A DNA stretch of 55,454 nucleotides. It comes from Streptomyces meridianus. GTDB lineage: Bacteria > Actinomycetota > Actinomycetes > Streptomycetales > Streptomycetaceae. Under the pieces are notes generated by a model, which saw nothing but the letters and a program-made list of their open reading frames with translations, searched no databases and was not told the DNA's origin. This document shows, piece after piece, positions 39,752 through 47,041 of the stretch. Both the position numbers and the translations under genes were made by a program. Positions within the stretch are counted from its first letter, which is position 1. Each line of letters opens with the position of its first letter. The DNA lies in the NCBI RefSeq assembly GCF_023703325.1, contig NZ_JAMQGM010000020.1, positions 1 to 55,454 of the forward strand. Direction: 5' to 3'.

Positions 39752-40216
39752 GTGACCGTCCGAGCCCGTTCTGCCCGAGTCACCGCCTGGGCAGCTGCCC
39801 TGGCGGCCGGTCTGCTGCTGGTCGCGGGCTGTTCCGGGGGCGACGGCGGGAACGAGCCCACCGCGACCGCCTCCTCCCCGTCGTCCGGTTCGGCGAAGCC
39901 GAACGCCACCGCCACGAAACCCTCCCCGCGCACGAGTTCCGCGACGCCCTCCCCGAGCCGGGCCCGGACGTCCGCCCCGCAGCCGGGCGGCAGTTCGGCC
40001 GCACAGGGCTGCACCTGGGAGAACCGGGGCCCCTGCCGGACCGATCGGACGGGGCCGCCCGATCCGAACGGCGGTGACCTCGACGGCGACGGCGTCTTCG
40101 AGAGCCACGAGCCGATCGGTCCCGGCTACCGGGATCCCCGTGCCTACAACGGCGGTCGGACCTCGGGCGAGACGCAGTGCGAGTGGCTGCGGAAGCAGGG
40201 CATCCGCTGCCCGTGA
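39752..40216 (+). CDS. Secreted lipoprotein with low-complexity linker
   Basis: A 154-residue lipoprotein. The signal peptide ends in lipobox LLVAGC (Cys near residue 27), so it is membrane-anchored outside. A Ser/Thr/Pro/Ala-rich disordered linker of about 55 residues leads to a small Cys-containing domain (GCTWENRGPCRTDRTGPPDPNGGDLDGDGVFESHEPIGPGYRD ... ETQCEWLRKQGIRCP). DLDGDGVFE is an EF-hand-like Ca2+-binding DxDxDG loop, and four Cys could form two disulfides. GTG 39752 has GGGAG upstream. No family name is recognised. Confidence 0.82.
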   Translation: MTVRARSARVTAWAAALAAGLLLVAGCSGGDGGNEPTATASSPSSGSAKPNATATKPSPRTSSATPSPSRARTSAPQPGGSSAAQGCTWENRGPCRTDRTGPPDPNGGDLDGDGVFESHEPIGPGYRDPRAYNGGRTSGETQCEWLRKQGIRCP

Positions 40217-40232
40217 CAGGCGTGGGCCTCGC

Positions 40233-41327
40233 TCAGTCGACGACGTCCAGGGGGAGCCGGTTGGTGACCGCGCCGGACGCGGTGACGACCTGCACGTCCA
40301 CCCGCCCCGGTTCGACCTCCGCGGGCACCGGCACCGTCAGCAGGGTGTCCGAGGGGTTGGTGAAGCCACCGGGCACCGGGACCAGCGGGACGTGCACGTT
40401 CACCGCGCCGATCCGCACGACCACCCGGCCCAGCAGGTCCGGGCTCTGCGCCCCCGGGGGCACGAATCCGCAGCCGCGGATCTCGATGTCGTCACCGGTG
40501 CGTACCGGCCCGTCCAGGCCGCCCGCCTCCCGGACCCGGACCACGGACAGGACGACCGGCCGGCCGCTCTCCGTGAACTTGGCCGCCAGGTAGGTCACCG
40601 CCGAGGCCGCCGCCAGCACCGCGAGCGCCCACGGCAGCCGGGGCAGCCGGTAGGGGTCCTGCACCAGCCGCACCACGGCGAACACCGCGACGGCCGACGT
40701 CACCAGCATGTACTGGACGTCGGCGAAACTCCCCCGCCCGGAGTCGTCGCACAGCAGGTCGGTCCAGCGGGGCCGGGCAGCACGCAGCTTCTGGAGCCGC
40801 TGGGCACGCACCCGCACGGCGACGACCTGCCGCACCGCGACGGCGATCAGTGAGGTGATCACCAGGACGGCCGCGAGCGCCGCGCCGTGGCTCAATCCGC
40901 CCGGCACCGCGTCCCGTTCGTCCGCCCGGACGACCAGGCCGACGGCAGTGACCAGTATCGCGAGCACGGCCAGCAGCACCCACACCGCCGCCACGGTCCG
41001 TGAGGTGGAGAGCCGGTTGTCCTCACCGATGAGCGGCGCGGCCAAGGCGCCGCTCAGCCGGCGTCCGCGCAAGTCGCCCTCGACACGTCCGCGTTCGGCC
41101 AGGGTGCGGGCCGACTCCGTCAGCTCGTCCGACACCCACTGCCGGGACGCCCCGGACGAGTGCGCCAGTGCGCTCGGCACCCCGCGGCCGGCGGCCAGGC
41201 CGTCGCGCAGCTCCACGAACGCCGCGACTGCCCGCCGGTGCCCGTGGCGAGCCCCGCGCGGGCAGTTCCCGCAGGTGCACCCGCCGGCACCGGCCGACGC
41301 ACTGTCCTTCACCGAGTCCACGGCCAC
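40233..41327 (-). CDS. Multi-pass membrane protein with N-terminal Cys cluster and C-terminal IPT-like domain
   Basis: A 364-residue protein of unknown function. The N-terminal region has GGCTCGNCPRGARHGHRR, a CxCxxC-type motif that could bind a metal, followed by a helical domain. Four TM helices follow: VAAVWVLLAVLAILVTAVGLVV, GAALAAVLVITSLIAVAVRQ, MLVTSAVAVFAVVRLV and LPWALAVLAAASAVTYLAA. The C-terminal 100 or so residues (GDDIEIRGCGFVPPGAQSPD ... NRLPLDVVD) resemble an IPT/TIG immunoglobulin-like fold. GTG 41327 lies 9 bp after AGAGAGG. It is convergent with the lipoprotein gene, 16 bp apart. Confidence 0.78.
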   Translation of the reverse strand: MAVDSVKDSASAGAGGCTCGNCPRGARHGHRRAVAAFVELRDGLAAGRGVPSALAHSSGASRQWVSDELTESARTLAERGRVEGDLRGRRLSGALAAPLIGEDNRLSTSRTVAAVWVLLAVLAILVTAVGLVVRADERDAVPGGLSHGAALAAVLVITSLIAVAVRQVVAVRVRAQRLQKLRAARPRWTDLLCDDSGRGSFADVQYMLVTSAVAVFAVVRLVQDPYRLPRLPWALAVLAAASAVTYLAAKFTESGRPVVLSVVRVREAGGLDGPVRTGDDIEIRGCGFVPPGAQSPDLLGRVVVRIGAVNVHVPLVPVPGGFTNPSDTLLTVPVPAEVEPGRVDVQVVTASGAVTNRLPLDVVD

Positions 41328-41383
41328 GTTGCAACGCCACCTCTCTTGCTGTGAGAGGGAATTGTGCCGTATCGGCGGTGCCG

Positions 41384-42163
41384 TCAGGTGAACAGATCGG
41401 GCTCGTTGCGGCTGATCTGCTGCCACAGCGGCTGGTAGTTGATCCACGCCACGAGATCGTTCCCGAGCTGCTCGCGGGTGCTCATCGCGTTGACGTGATC
41501 GATCAGCACCGGCTTCCCGGCGGCCTTGGCCGCCAGCTGCACCTGGCAGCACCGCTCCATGGTGATGAACCAGTAGGCGGCCGCATCGATCGAGTCGCCG
41601 ACGGTCAGCAGACCGTGATTGCGCAGGATGACGGCCTTGCGATGCCCCAGCGAGGCCGCGATGCGCCGGCTCTCCTCCTCGTCCACGATCACGCCGGAGT
41701 AGTCGTCGAAGAGGGCGTGGTCCTCGTAGAAGGCGCACACGTCCTGGGTGATCGGTTCGAGGGTTTCGCCGAGGGCGGCGAGCGCCCTGCCGTACGTGGA
41801 GTGGCTGTGCGCCACGGCGACGACGTCCGGGCGGGCCTGGTGCACCTGGGAGTGAATGGCGAAGGCGGCCTGGTTGACGTGGTAGCGGCCCTCGACGACC
41901 TCGCCGGCCCGGTTCACCAGCAGCAGGTCGCTGACGGTCATGTGGCGGAAGGAGACACCGAACGGGTTGACCCAGAAGTGGTCGGTGAACTCGGGGTCGC
42001 GGGCGGTGATGTGGCCCGTCACACCCTCCTCGTACCCGAACTGCCCGAAGAGCCGGATCGCTGCGGCGAGCCGCTCCTTGCGGTACCGGCGCTCGTCCTC
42101 GAACGACTCGTGCTGCGGCGGCATCGCGAAGTACAGCTGCTCGGTGGGTATCGGCTCGGGCAT
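41384..42163 (-). CDS. Class II aldolase/adducin family protein
   Basis: A 259-residue zinc-dependent aldolase-fold protein, similar to L-fuculose-phosphate aldolase-like enzymes. Metal ligands are visible in AVAHSHSTYGRAL (HxH) and ILRNHGLLTVG; the catalytic acidic residue lies in the GVTGHITARDP region. It probably splits or epimerises a sugar phosphate, or decarboxylates a related acid. ATG 42163 with GAGGAAGAG upstream gives MPEPIPTEQLYFAMPP. It stands alone in the strand order between a membrane protein and a Uma2 gene, so its pathway is not revealed. Confidence 0.9.
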   Translation of the reverse strand: MPEPIPTEQLYFAMPPQHESFEDERRYRKERLAAAIRLFGQFGYEEGVTGHITARDPEFTDHFWVNPFGVSFRHMTVSDLLLVNRAGEVVEGRYHVNQAAFAIHSQVHQARPDVVAVAHSHSTYGRALAALGETLEPITQDVCAFYEDHALFDDYSGVIVDEEESRRIAASLGHRKAVILRNHGLLTVGDSIDAAAYWFITMERCCQVQLAAKAAGKPVLIDHVNAMSTREQLGNDLVAWINYQPLWQQISRNEPDLFT

Positions 42164-42297
42164 CGTCGCTCTCTTCCTCGGGGCGCGGTCTCGCACCGGG
42201 AAGCTACCTCCGGGTACCCGCCGAGGAAAGGGGTGGACGCCCGGCCCGCACCGAACCGCCACGTCCGCGGGGTGCCGAGCCGCCGCGGGCGGTCCCG

Positions 42298-42888
42298 TCA
42301 GGCGCCCGGGCCGGGGCGCGTCACGGTGAGGTCGATGTCGATGTCGTAGGGCACCGTCAGCTTCAGCCGGTCGTGGTGGATGCCGGTGGCGACGTAGGCG
42401 CGGGTGGCCGGGTCGAGTTCGTAGACGTACACGACGGGACGCCCGCCGTCGCTCTCCACCCGCCAGAAGTGCGGGATGCCGGCCTTTGCGTACTTGGCGG
42501 GCTTGGTGTCCCGGTCGCGGTCCTCGGACTCCTCCGAGACGACCTCGACGGCGAGCACGACGTCCTCGGCCCGGTAGGCGGTCTGCGCGGGGCCGGTGTC
42601 GGCATCGGCCCGGACGACCATCACGTCCGGCTCGGGCCGCTGGCGGGGGCCGAGGACGACGCTCATCTCCCGGTCGACGTCGAAGTCGTCGGGAACCGTT
42701 CGCAAGAGTCCGTTGTCCAGCAGACGCATGGTCCGGGAATGAAACTTGGTCTGCGGGCTCACGAAGACGAGGCTCCCGTCGATCAGCTCCGTGTGCGGAG
42801 GCAGGTCGGGGAGCCGGTCGAGATCATCGGCGGTGTACCCGCCGGGCGGCGGCTCGGGCCATGCATGCTGCTGTGGCGCGACGCTCAT
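42298..42888 (-). CDS. Uma2 family (DUF820) endonuclease-like protein
   Basis: A 196-residue Uma2 protein, third copy in the window. Core: TELIDGSLVFVSPQTKFH, PEPDVMVVRADAD (PD), VVLAVEVVSEESEDRDRDTKPAKYAKAGIPHFWRVE (ExxS, DRD, K and GIPHFWRVE). Nuclease residues appear intact. ATG 42888 is chosen with GGGAG five bp upstream; ATG 42900 is in frame. The three Uma2 copies are not close paralogues of each other by inspection. Confidence 0.88.
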   Translation of the reverse strand: MSVAPQQHAWPEPPPGGYTADDLDRLPDLPPHTELIDGSLVFVSPQTKFHSRTMRLLDNGLLRTVPDDFDVDREMSVVLGPRQRPEPDVMVVRADADTGPAQTAYRAEDVVLAVEVVSEESEDRDRDTKPAKYAKAGIPHFWRVESDGGRPVVYVYELDPATRAYVATGIHHDRLKLTVPYDIDIDLTVTRPGPGA

Positions 42889-43014
42889 CAGAACTCCCAT
42901 GGGGCGGATCCTCGCCGACGGAATCAGCGTACCCACGGCGAACGCCGGCACATCCGTCCGAACTGGTGAACGGCTGTACCGGCGTTGACCTCGGTCAGGG
43001 TGTTCCGTGCGGGA

Positions 43015-44601
43015 TCACTCCCACTCGATGGTGCCCGGCGGCTTGCTGGTGACGTCCAGCACGACCCGGTTGACCTCGTCGACCTCGTTGGTGATGCGGG
43101 TCGAGATCTTCGCCAGCACGTCGTACGGCAGCCGCGACCAGTCGGCCGTCATCGCGTCCTCGGACGAGACCGGGCGCAGCACGACCGGGTGGCCGTAGGT
43201 GCGGCCGTCGCCCTGGACGCCGACGCTGCGGACGTCCGCGAGCAGCACCACGGGGCACTGCCAGATCTCGCGGTCGAGACCGGCCGCCGAGAGCTCCTCG
43301 CGGGCGATGGCGTCGGCCTCGCGCAGCAGGTCCAGCCGCTCCTTGGTGACGGCGCCGACGATGCGGATGCCGAGGCCGGGGCCGGGGAACGGCTGCCGCT
43401 GGACGATCTCCTCGGGCAGGCCGAGCTCCTGGCCGACCATGCGGACCTCGTCCTTGAACAGCCGGCGCAGCGGCTCGATCAACCGGAACTGGAGGTCCTC
43501 GGGCAGGCCGCCGACGTTGTGGTGCGACTTGATGTTGGCGGTGCCGGTGCCGCCGCCGGACTCGACGACGTCCGGGTAGAGGGTGCCCTGCACCAGGAAC
43601 TCGACGGATTCACCATGGGCCCCGGCCTCGGCGACGATCTCGGACGCCGCCTTCTCGAAGACCCGGATGAACTCGCGGCCGATGATCTTGCGCTTCTGCT
43701 CGGGGTCGCTGACTCCCTCGAGCGCGTCGAGGAACTGCCGCTCCGCGTCGACGACCTTGAGCTGCACGCCGGTGGCGGCCACGAAGTCCTTCTCGACCTG
43801 CTCCGACTCGCCCTTGCGCATCAGGCCGTGGTCGACGTAGACGCAGGTCAGCTGGGAGCCCACGGCCTTCTGGACGAGGGCTGCGGCCACGGCCGAGTCG
43901 ACGCCGCCGGACAGTCCGCAGATCGCCCGCTTGGTGCCGACCTGCTCACGGATGGCCTCGACGGACTCCTCGACGACGCTCTGCGTGGTCCAGCTCGGCT
44001 CGAGTCCGGCGCCGCGGTAGAGGAAGTGCTCGAGAACCTGCTGGCCGTGCGTGGAGTGCATCACCTCGGGGTGGTACTGCACGCCGTACAGGTGCTTCTC
44101 GTCGTTCTCGAACGCGGCGACGGGCGCGCGCTCGGTGGTGGCGGTGACGGTGAAGCCCTCGGGCGCCTCGGAGCAGGCGTCGCCGTGGGACATCCACACC
44201 GGCTGGTCCGCCGGGGTGCCCTCGAAGAGGGTCGAGCCGGAGCGGGTCACGCTCAGCGGGGTGCGGCCGTACTCGCGCAGCCCGGTGTTGGCGACCGTGC
44301 CGCCGAGGGCCAGCGCCATGGCCTGGAAGCCGTAGCAGATGCCGAGCACCGGGATGCCGGCGTCGAACAGCTCACGGCCCACGTGCGGGGCCTCGTCGGC
44401 GTAGACGGAGGAGGGGCCGCCGGACAGGATGATCGCCTTCGGCTTCTTGGCGAGCATCTCCGCCACCGGCATGGTGTGCGGGACGATCTCGCTGTAGACC
44501 CGCGCCTCACGGACACGACGGGCGATGAGCTGGGCGTACTGCGCGCCGAAATCGACGACCAGGACGACGTCGGGGGCGGCAGCTGGGGTCGCTGATGGCA
44601 C
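43015..44601 (-). CDS. guaA: GMP synthase (glutamine-hydrolysing)
   Basis: A 528-residue bifunctional enzyme converting XMP, ATP and glutamine to GMP. The N-terminal class I glutamine amidotransferase domain has the nucleophile Cys in [10 protein letters not shown] and the His/Glu pair in [10 protein letters not shown]. The ATP-pyrophosphatase domain has the PP-loop [14 protein letters not shown], and the C-terminal dimerisation domain ends [13 protein letters not shown], the universal GuaA tail. GTG 44601 with GGAAGG upstream is taken as the start. It is divergent from the chorismate mutase leader. The upstream region contains the inverted repeat GGGTG-TGGTC-CACCC at 44626-44640, significance unknown. 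Confidence 0.97.
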   Translation of the reverse strand: MPSATPAAAPDVVLVVDFGAQYAQLIARRVREARVYSEIVPHTMPVAEMLAKKPKAIILSGGPSSVYADEAPHVGRELFDAGIPVLGICYGFQAMALALGGTVANTGLREYGRTPLSVTRSGSTLFEGTPADQPVWMSHGDACSEAPEGFTVTATTERAPVAAFENDEKHLYGVQYHPEVMHSTHGQQVLEHFLYRGAGLEPSWTTQSVVEESVEAIREQVGTKRAICGLSGGVDSAVAAALVQKAVGSQLTCVYVDHGLMRKGESEQVEKDFVAATGVQLKVVDAERQFLDALEGVSDPEQKRKIIGREFIRVFEKAASEIVAEAGAHGESVEFLVQGTLYPDVVESGGGTGTANIKSHHNVGGLPEDLQFRLIEPLRRLFKDEVRMVGQELGLPEEIVQRQPFPGPGLGIRIVGAVTKERLDLLREADAIAREELSAAGLDREIWQCPVVLLADVRSVGVQGDGRTYGHPVVLRPVSSEDAMTADWSRLPYDVLAKISTRITNEVDEVNRVVLDVTSKPPGTIEWE

Positions 44602-44726
44602 TTCGGCGGCCTTCCGGCGGTGGCTGGGTGTGGTCCACCCATGGTAAACGGGCGCATGCCTCGAACCCGCCCGCCCCGGACGGACCACCGGATCCCTCCG
44701 TTCGGGGTCTCGGCATCCGGGCCGCC

Positions 44727-44756
44727 TTGGCCCGGCCGCGCGGTGTCCCGCATACT
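44727..44756 (+). promoter_or_regulatory. Promoter of the chorismate mutase leader transcript
   Basis: TTGGCC at 44727-44732 and CATACT at 44751-44756 have an 18-bp spacer. Transcription would begin at about 44762-44764, at or just before the ATG of the leader peptide, which points to a leaderless mRNA. This agrees with the absence of a Shine-Dalgarno before that ATG. Confidence 0.55.
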
Positions 44757-44763
44757 GGCTCCC

Positions 44764-44835
44764 ATGTTCCCGCAGACGACCTTCGTCTTTACCTATGGCA
44801 CCGGCCCGTCCGGCTGCCATGGTCGTGCTGCTTGA
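44764..44835 (+). CDS. Putative Phe/Tyr-rich leader peptide of chorismate mutase attenuator
   Basis: A 23-codon open frame beginning [11 protein letters not shown] and ending HGRAA before TGA 44833-44835. Four of the first 11 residues are Phe or Tyr, and two use TTT and TAT, codons that are rare in this GC-rich genome. Downstream are a rho-independent hairpin (44859-44888) and chorismate mutase, the branch-point enzyme to Phe and Tyr. The layout is like that of pheL in enterobacteria: a ribosome stalling at Phe/Tyr codons when charged tRNA is scarce would favour readthrough. Functional assignment is inferred from layout only. Confidence 0.65.
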   Translation: MFPQTTFVFTYGTGPSGCHGRAA

Positions 44836-44858
44836 ACCTCTGACAAGCGACTTCCCAG

Positions 44859-44888
44859 GCGCCCCGGGCCGGTAAAGGCCCGGGGCGC
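44859..44888 (+). terminator. Attenuator hairpin before chorismate mutase
   Basis: A perfect 12-bp, almost all-GC stem (44859-44870 with 44877-44888, GCGCCCCGGGCC/GGCCCGGGGCGC) and 6-nt loop GGTAAA lie 23 bp after the leader-peptide stop and 57 bp before the chorismate mutase ATG. Its left arm overlaps 44865-44873, which is exactly complementary to 44800-44808 inside the leader ORF (ACCGGCCCG), so a competing antiterminator pairing is available. Confidence 0.75.
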
Positions 44889-44944
44889 TCTGCGTCGGTC
44901 CGGGTCCTCACCGGAGCGGAGTGCCGGACCACAGGAGATGTGTG

Positions 44945-45253
44945 ATGAGCACCAGCACCGCAGCGAGCACCGTGACCGCGGCCGACCGCACGGGCGCCCG
45001 TACCGAGGACGCGGCGGCCGTCATCGGTGACGCACGTGAACGGATCGACGATCTCGACGGCCGGATCATCGGTCTCGTCCAGGAACGCATGGCCGTCTCG
45101 GCCGTGATCCAGGAGGCCCGGATCACCTCGGGCGGGCGCCGGGTCAACCTCTCCCGGGAGATGGAGATCCTGGGCCACTACCGGGACCAGCTGGGCCGGC
45201 CCGGCACGGCCCTCGCCATGACGCTGCTGGAGCTGTGCCGCGGGCGGGTCTGA
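44945..45253 (+). CDS. Chorismate mutase (AroQ type)
   Basis: A 102-residue helical chorismate mutase converting chorismate to prephenate at the branch to phenylalanine and tyrosine. After a polar N-terminus of about 28 residues the AroQ helix RERIDDLDGRIIGLVQERMAVSAVIQEARI carries the conserved Arg residues (RERID, QERM). REMEILGHYRDQL supplies the C-terminal active-site Glu/Arg helix. No prephenate dehydratase or DAHP synthase domain is fused. ATG 44945 follows AGGAG. Expression is probably controlled by the leader at 44764-44888. Confidence 0.93.
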   Translation: MSTSTAASTVTAADRTGARTEDAAAVIGDARERIDDLDGRIIGLVQERMAVSAVIQEARITSGGRRVNLSREMEILGHYRDQLGRPGTALAMTLLELCRGRV

Positions 45254-45774
45254 GCAGGGCGCCTGCCGCGACGGACCCGGTCACCCAACGCGCGGATGTT
45301 CGGACAATCTCACCCCTGGGGTGCGTGACCGTCCCGCGGACCCGTTCGTTGAACGCGGTGTCCGTGCCAGCCAGGGGCGGTCGCAACAACCACGCGTGGT
45401 CGCCCCGTTCGTTCGGGCCCGGTAGGGAAGGGGCACAACCGCCGGAGCGTGTGACGTGCCGGTCGCATCGACACGACCGTCGCACGTCGTGGGACCTCGC
45501 TCCGGCCGGTGACCGGTCGGCAGGGGACAGCAGCCCGGTCATCACCACAACGGATCGGCCGGTTCCGGGGACGCCCGGAGCCGGCCTTTCCCATGCCCCC
45601 CGGCGCTGCTGTGACGGGGGTCACGCGGCGCCCGTGCGTCGACCGGACAACCATCCGGCTCCCCCGCAGGTCATCAAGCTGCAACCAACGCACAGGCCTG
45701 CCGCGCCCCACCGCGAGGGCCCTTTCGCCGACGTGTGCTGCCACGAGCAGCACCGGGACCCCGAAGAGGTCTTC
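45254..45774 (+). promoter_or_regulatory. Noncoding region upstream of LAETG gene with Crp-like site
   Basis: This 521-bp gap has no gene. TGTGACGGGGGTCACG at 45610-45625 contains GTG-N6-GTCAC, fitting the published Streptomyces Crp motif GTG-N6-GNCAC as I remember it. It lies 150 bp upstream of the LAETG gene start. CGTTC-GTT-GAACG at 45343-45355 is another small palindrome. No clear terminator follows chorismate mutase. Confidence 0.5.
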
Positions 45775-46842
45775 ATGAAGCTCCGCCATGCCCTGGCGGC
45801 GGCCGTCGCCACGGCCGCCCTCGCCCCCGCCGCCCTGCTCGCGGCCCCGGCCGCCCACGCCGAGGGCGAGCAGCCCGCCGCCACGCAGACCAGCACCGGA
45901 AACACCGGCAGCGAAACCACGACGCCCGCCCCGGCCGACGGGCCGGCGCCCGAGGACACCGGCGAACAGACCGGTTCCGACGCGTCCTCCGACACCACGG
46001 ACGGAACGGCCGCGGACGGGAGCGGGGACGCCGCGGAGTCCGACGAGAAGGCCGAGAGCGGCGAGACCGGTGGGGACGGCGGGACGGGCCCGGGCACCGG
46101 CGATGGCGCCGACGACGGCTCCGACACCGACCCCGGTGACGACAGCGACTGCGCCATCGACGCAGCCGACCTCAAGGTCCAGGTCGTCGGCCTGCCGTCC
46201 AAGCTCGTCGCAGGCGGCGGCTGGTCGAACTTCTCCGTGAAGCTGACCAACACCACGGACCACGCGCTCGACGAGGTCTACCCGATCATCTACGCCGCCC
46301 CGCTCGAGGACGTCGACCACCCGCGGCAGCTGCTGCGCATGCAGTACCGCGACCCCGGGACCGGCAAGTGGACCCGGTTCAGCGAGTGGACCCAGGGCCA
46401 GTACTTCGGCATGTTCGAGCTGGACGCCCACATGACCGCCGAGCTCGAACTGCGCATCCGCGCCACCGACAGGGCCGGCGACGGCGACGGGATCGCCCTC
46501 GTCGCGGGCGACTACTACAACGAGGACGACACCTGCGGCTGGTCCGAGGAGGAGTGGTACGAGTTCTCCATCCTGGCCGCCGGCGCCGACCCCGGTGACG
46601 ACGTTCCGCCGGCCGAGCCGGGCAAGCCCGGAAAGCCCGTGACCGACGAGCGTCCCGGGAAGAACGTCAAGCCCCAGGGCGGGATGAAGGAACTGCCGGT
46701 CAAGGGCAACCTGGCCGAGACCGGTGCCTCCTCCGTGCTGCCGCTGTTCGCGCTGTCCGGCGCCGCGGCCGTGGCGCTCGGTGCGGGTGCCGCCTACGCC
46801 GTCCGCCGCCGCAGGACCGACGACACGGGCGCAGCCGCCTGA
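45775..46842 (+). CDS. LAETG sortase-anchored surface protein
   Basis: A 355-residue cell-wall protein. The signal peptide (MKLRHALAAAVATAALAPAALLAAPAAHA) is followed by a very acidic, Ser/Thr/Asp/Gly/Glu-rich disordered stretch of about 95 residues. A folded domain comes next (CAIDAADLKVQVVGLPSKLVAGGGWSNFSVKLTNTTDHALDEVYPII), a beta-sandwich-like region ending in CGWSEEEWYEFSI. A Pro/Gly/Lys linker precedes the LAETG motif near residue 314, then a helix and RRRR tail. LAxTG is the signal for actinomycete class E sortases. ATG 45775 has AGAGG upstream. Confidence 0.93.
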   Translation: MKLRHALAAAVATAALAPAALLAAPAAHAEGEQPAATQTSTGNTGSETTTPAPADGPAPEDTGEQTGSDASSDTTDGTAADGSGDAAESDEKAESGETGGDGGTGPGTGDGADDGSDTDPGDDSDCAIDAADLKVQVVGLPSKLVAGGGWSNFSVKLTNTTDHALDEVYPIIYAAPLEDVDHPRQLLRMQYRDPGTGKWTRFSEWTQGQYFGMFELDAHMTAELELRIRATDRAGDGDGIALVAGDYYNEDDTCGWSEEEWYEFSILAAGADPGDDVPPAEPGKPGKPVTDERPGKNVKPQGGMKELPVKGNLAETGASSVLPLFALSGAAAVALGAGAAYAVRRRRTDDTGAAA

Positions 46843-46879
46843 CCTGACGCGAATGCGCCCGGGGCTCACCGCGGGCACG

Positions 46880-46916
46880 GCACAGGGCCGCACCGGAGGG
46901 GGGTGCGGCCCTGTGC
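46880..46916. terminator. Bidirectional terminator between LAETG and GMC genes
   Basis: A perfect 15-bp stem (46880-46894 with 46902-46916, GCACAGGGCCGCACC) and 7-nt loop lie 38 bp beyond the LAETG stop and 126 bp beyond the convergent GMC oxidoreductase stop. The remaining 125 bp to 47041 show nothing. Confidence 0.85.
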
Positions 46917-47041
46917 GCCGAAGCGGCGCCCCACCGGCAGCGCCGTGCAACCGACGTGAACGAGCTGACCGCAGGAGGCACCTGCACGAGACTCGAAGCC
47001 GAGCTCGAAAGGGGTGGTGGCGGTCCTGCCGGAGTCCGGGC

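Noticed and set aside
42985..44595. Long plus-strand frame opposite guaA
   Set aside because: Antisense artefact of third-position GC; GuaA is fully supported on the other strand.
45235..45774. Upstream in-frame extension of the LAETG protein
   Set aside because: It puts 180 atypical residues ahead of a perfect signal peptide; ATG 45775 has its own ribosome site.
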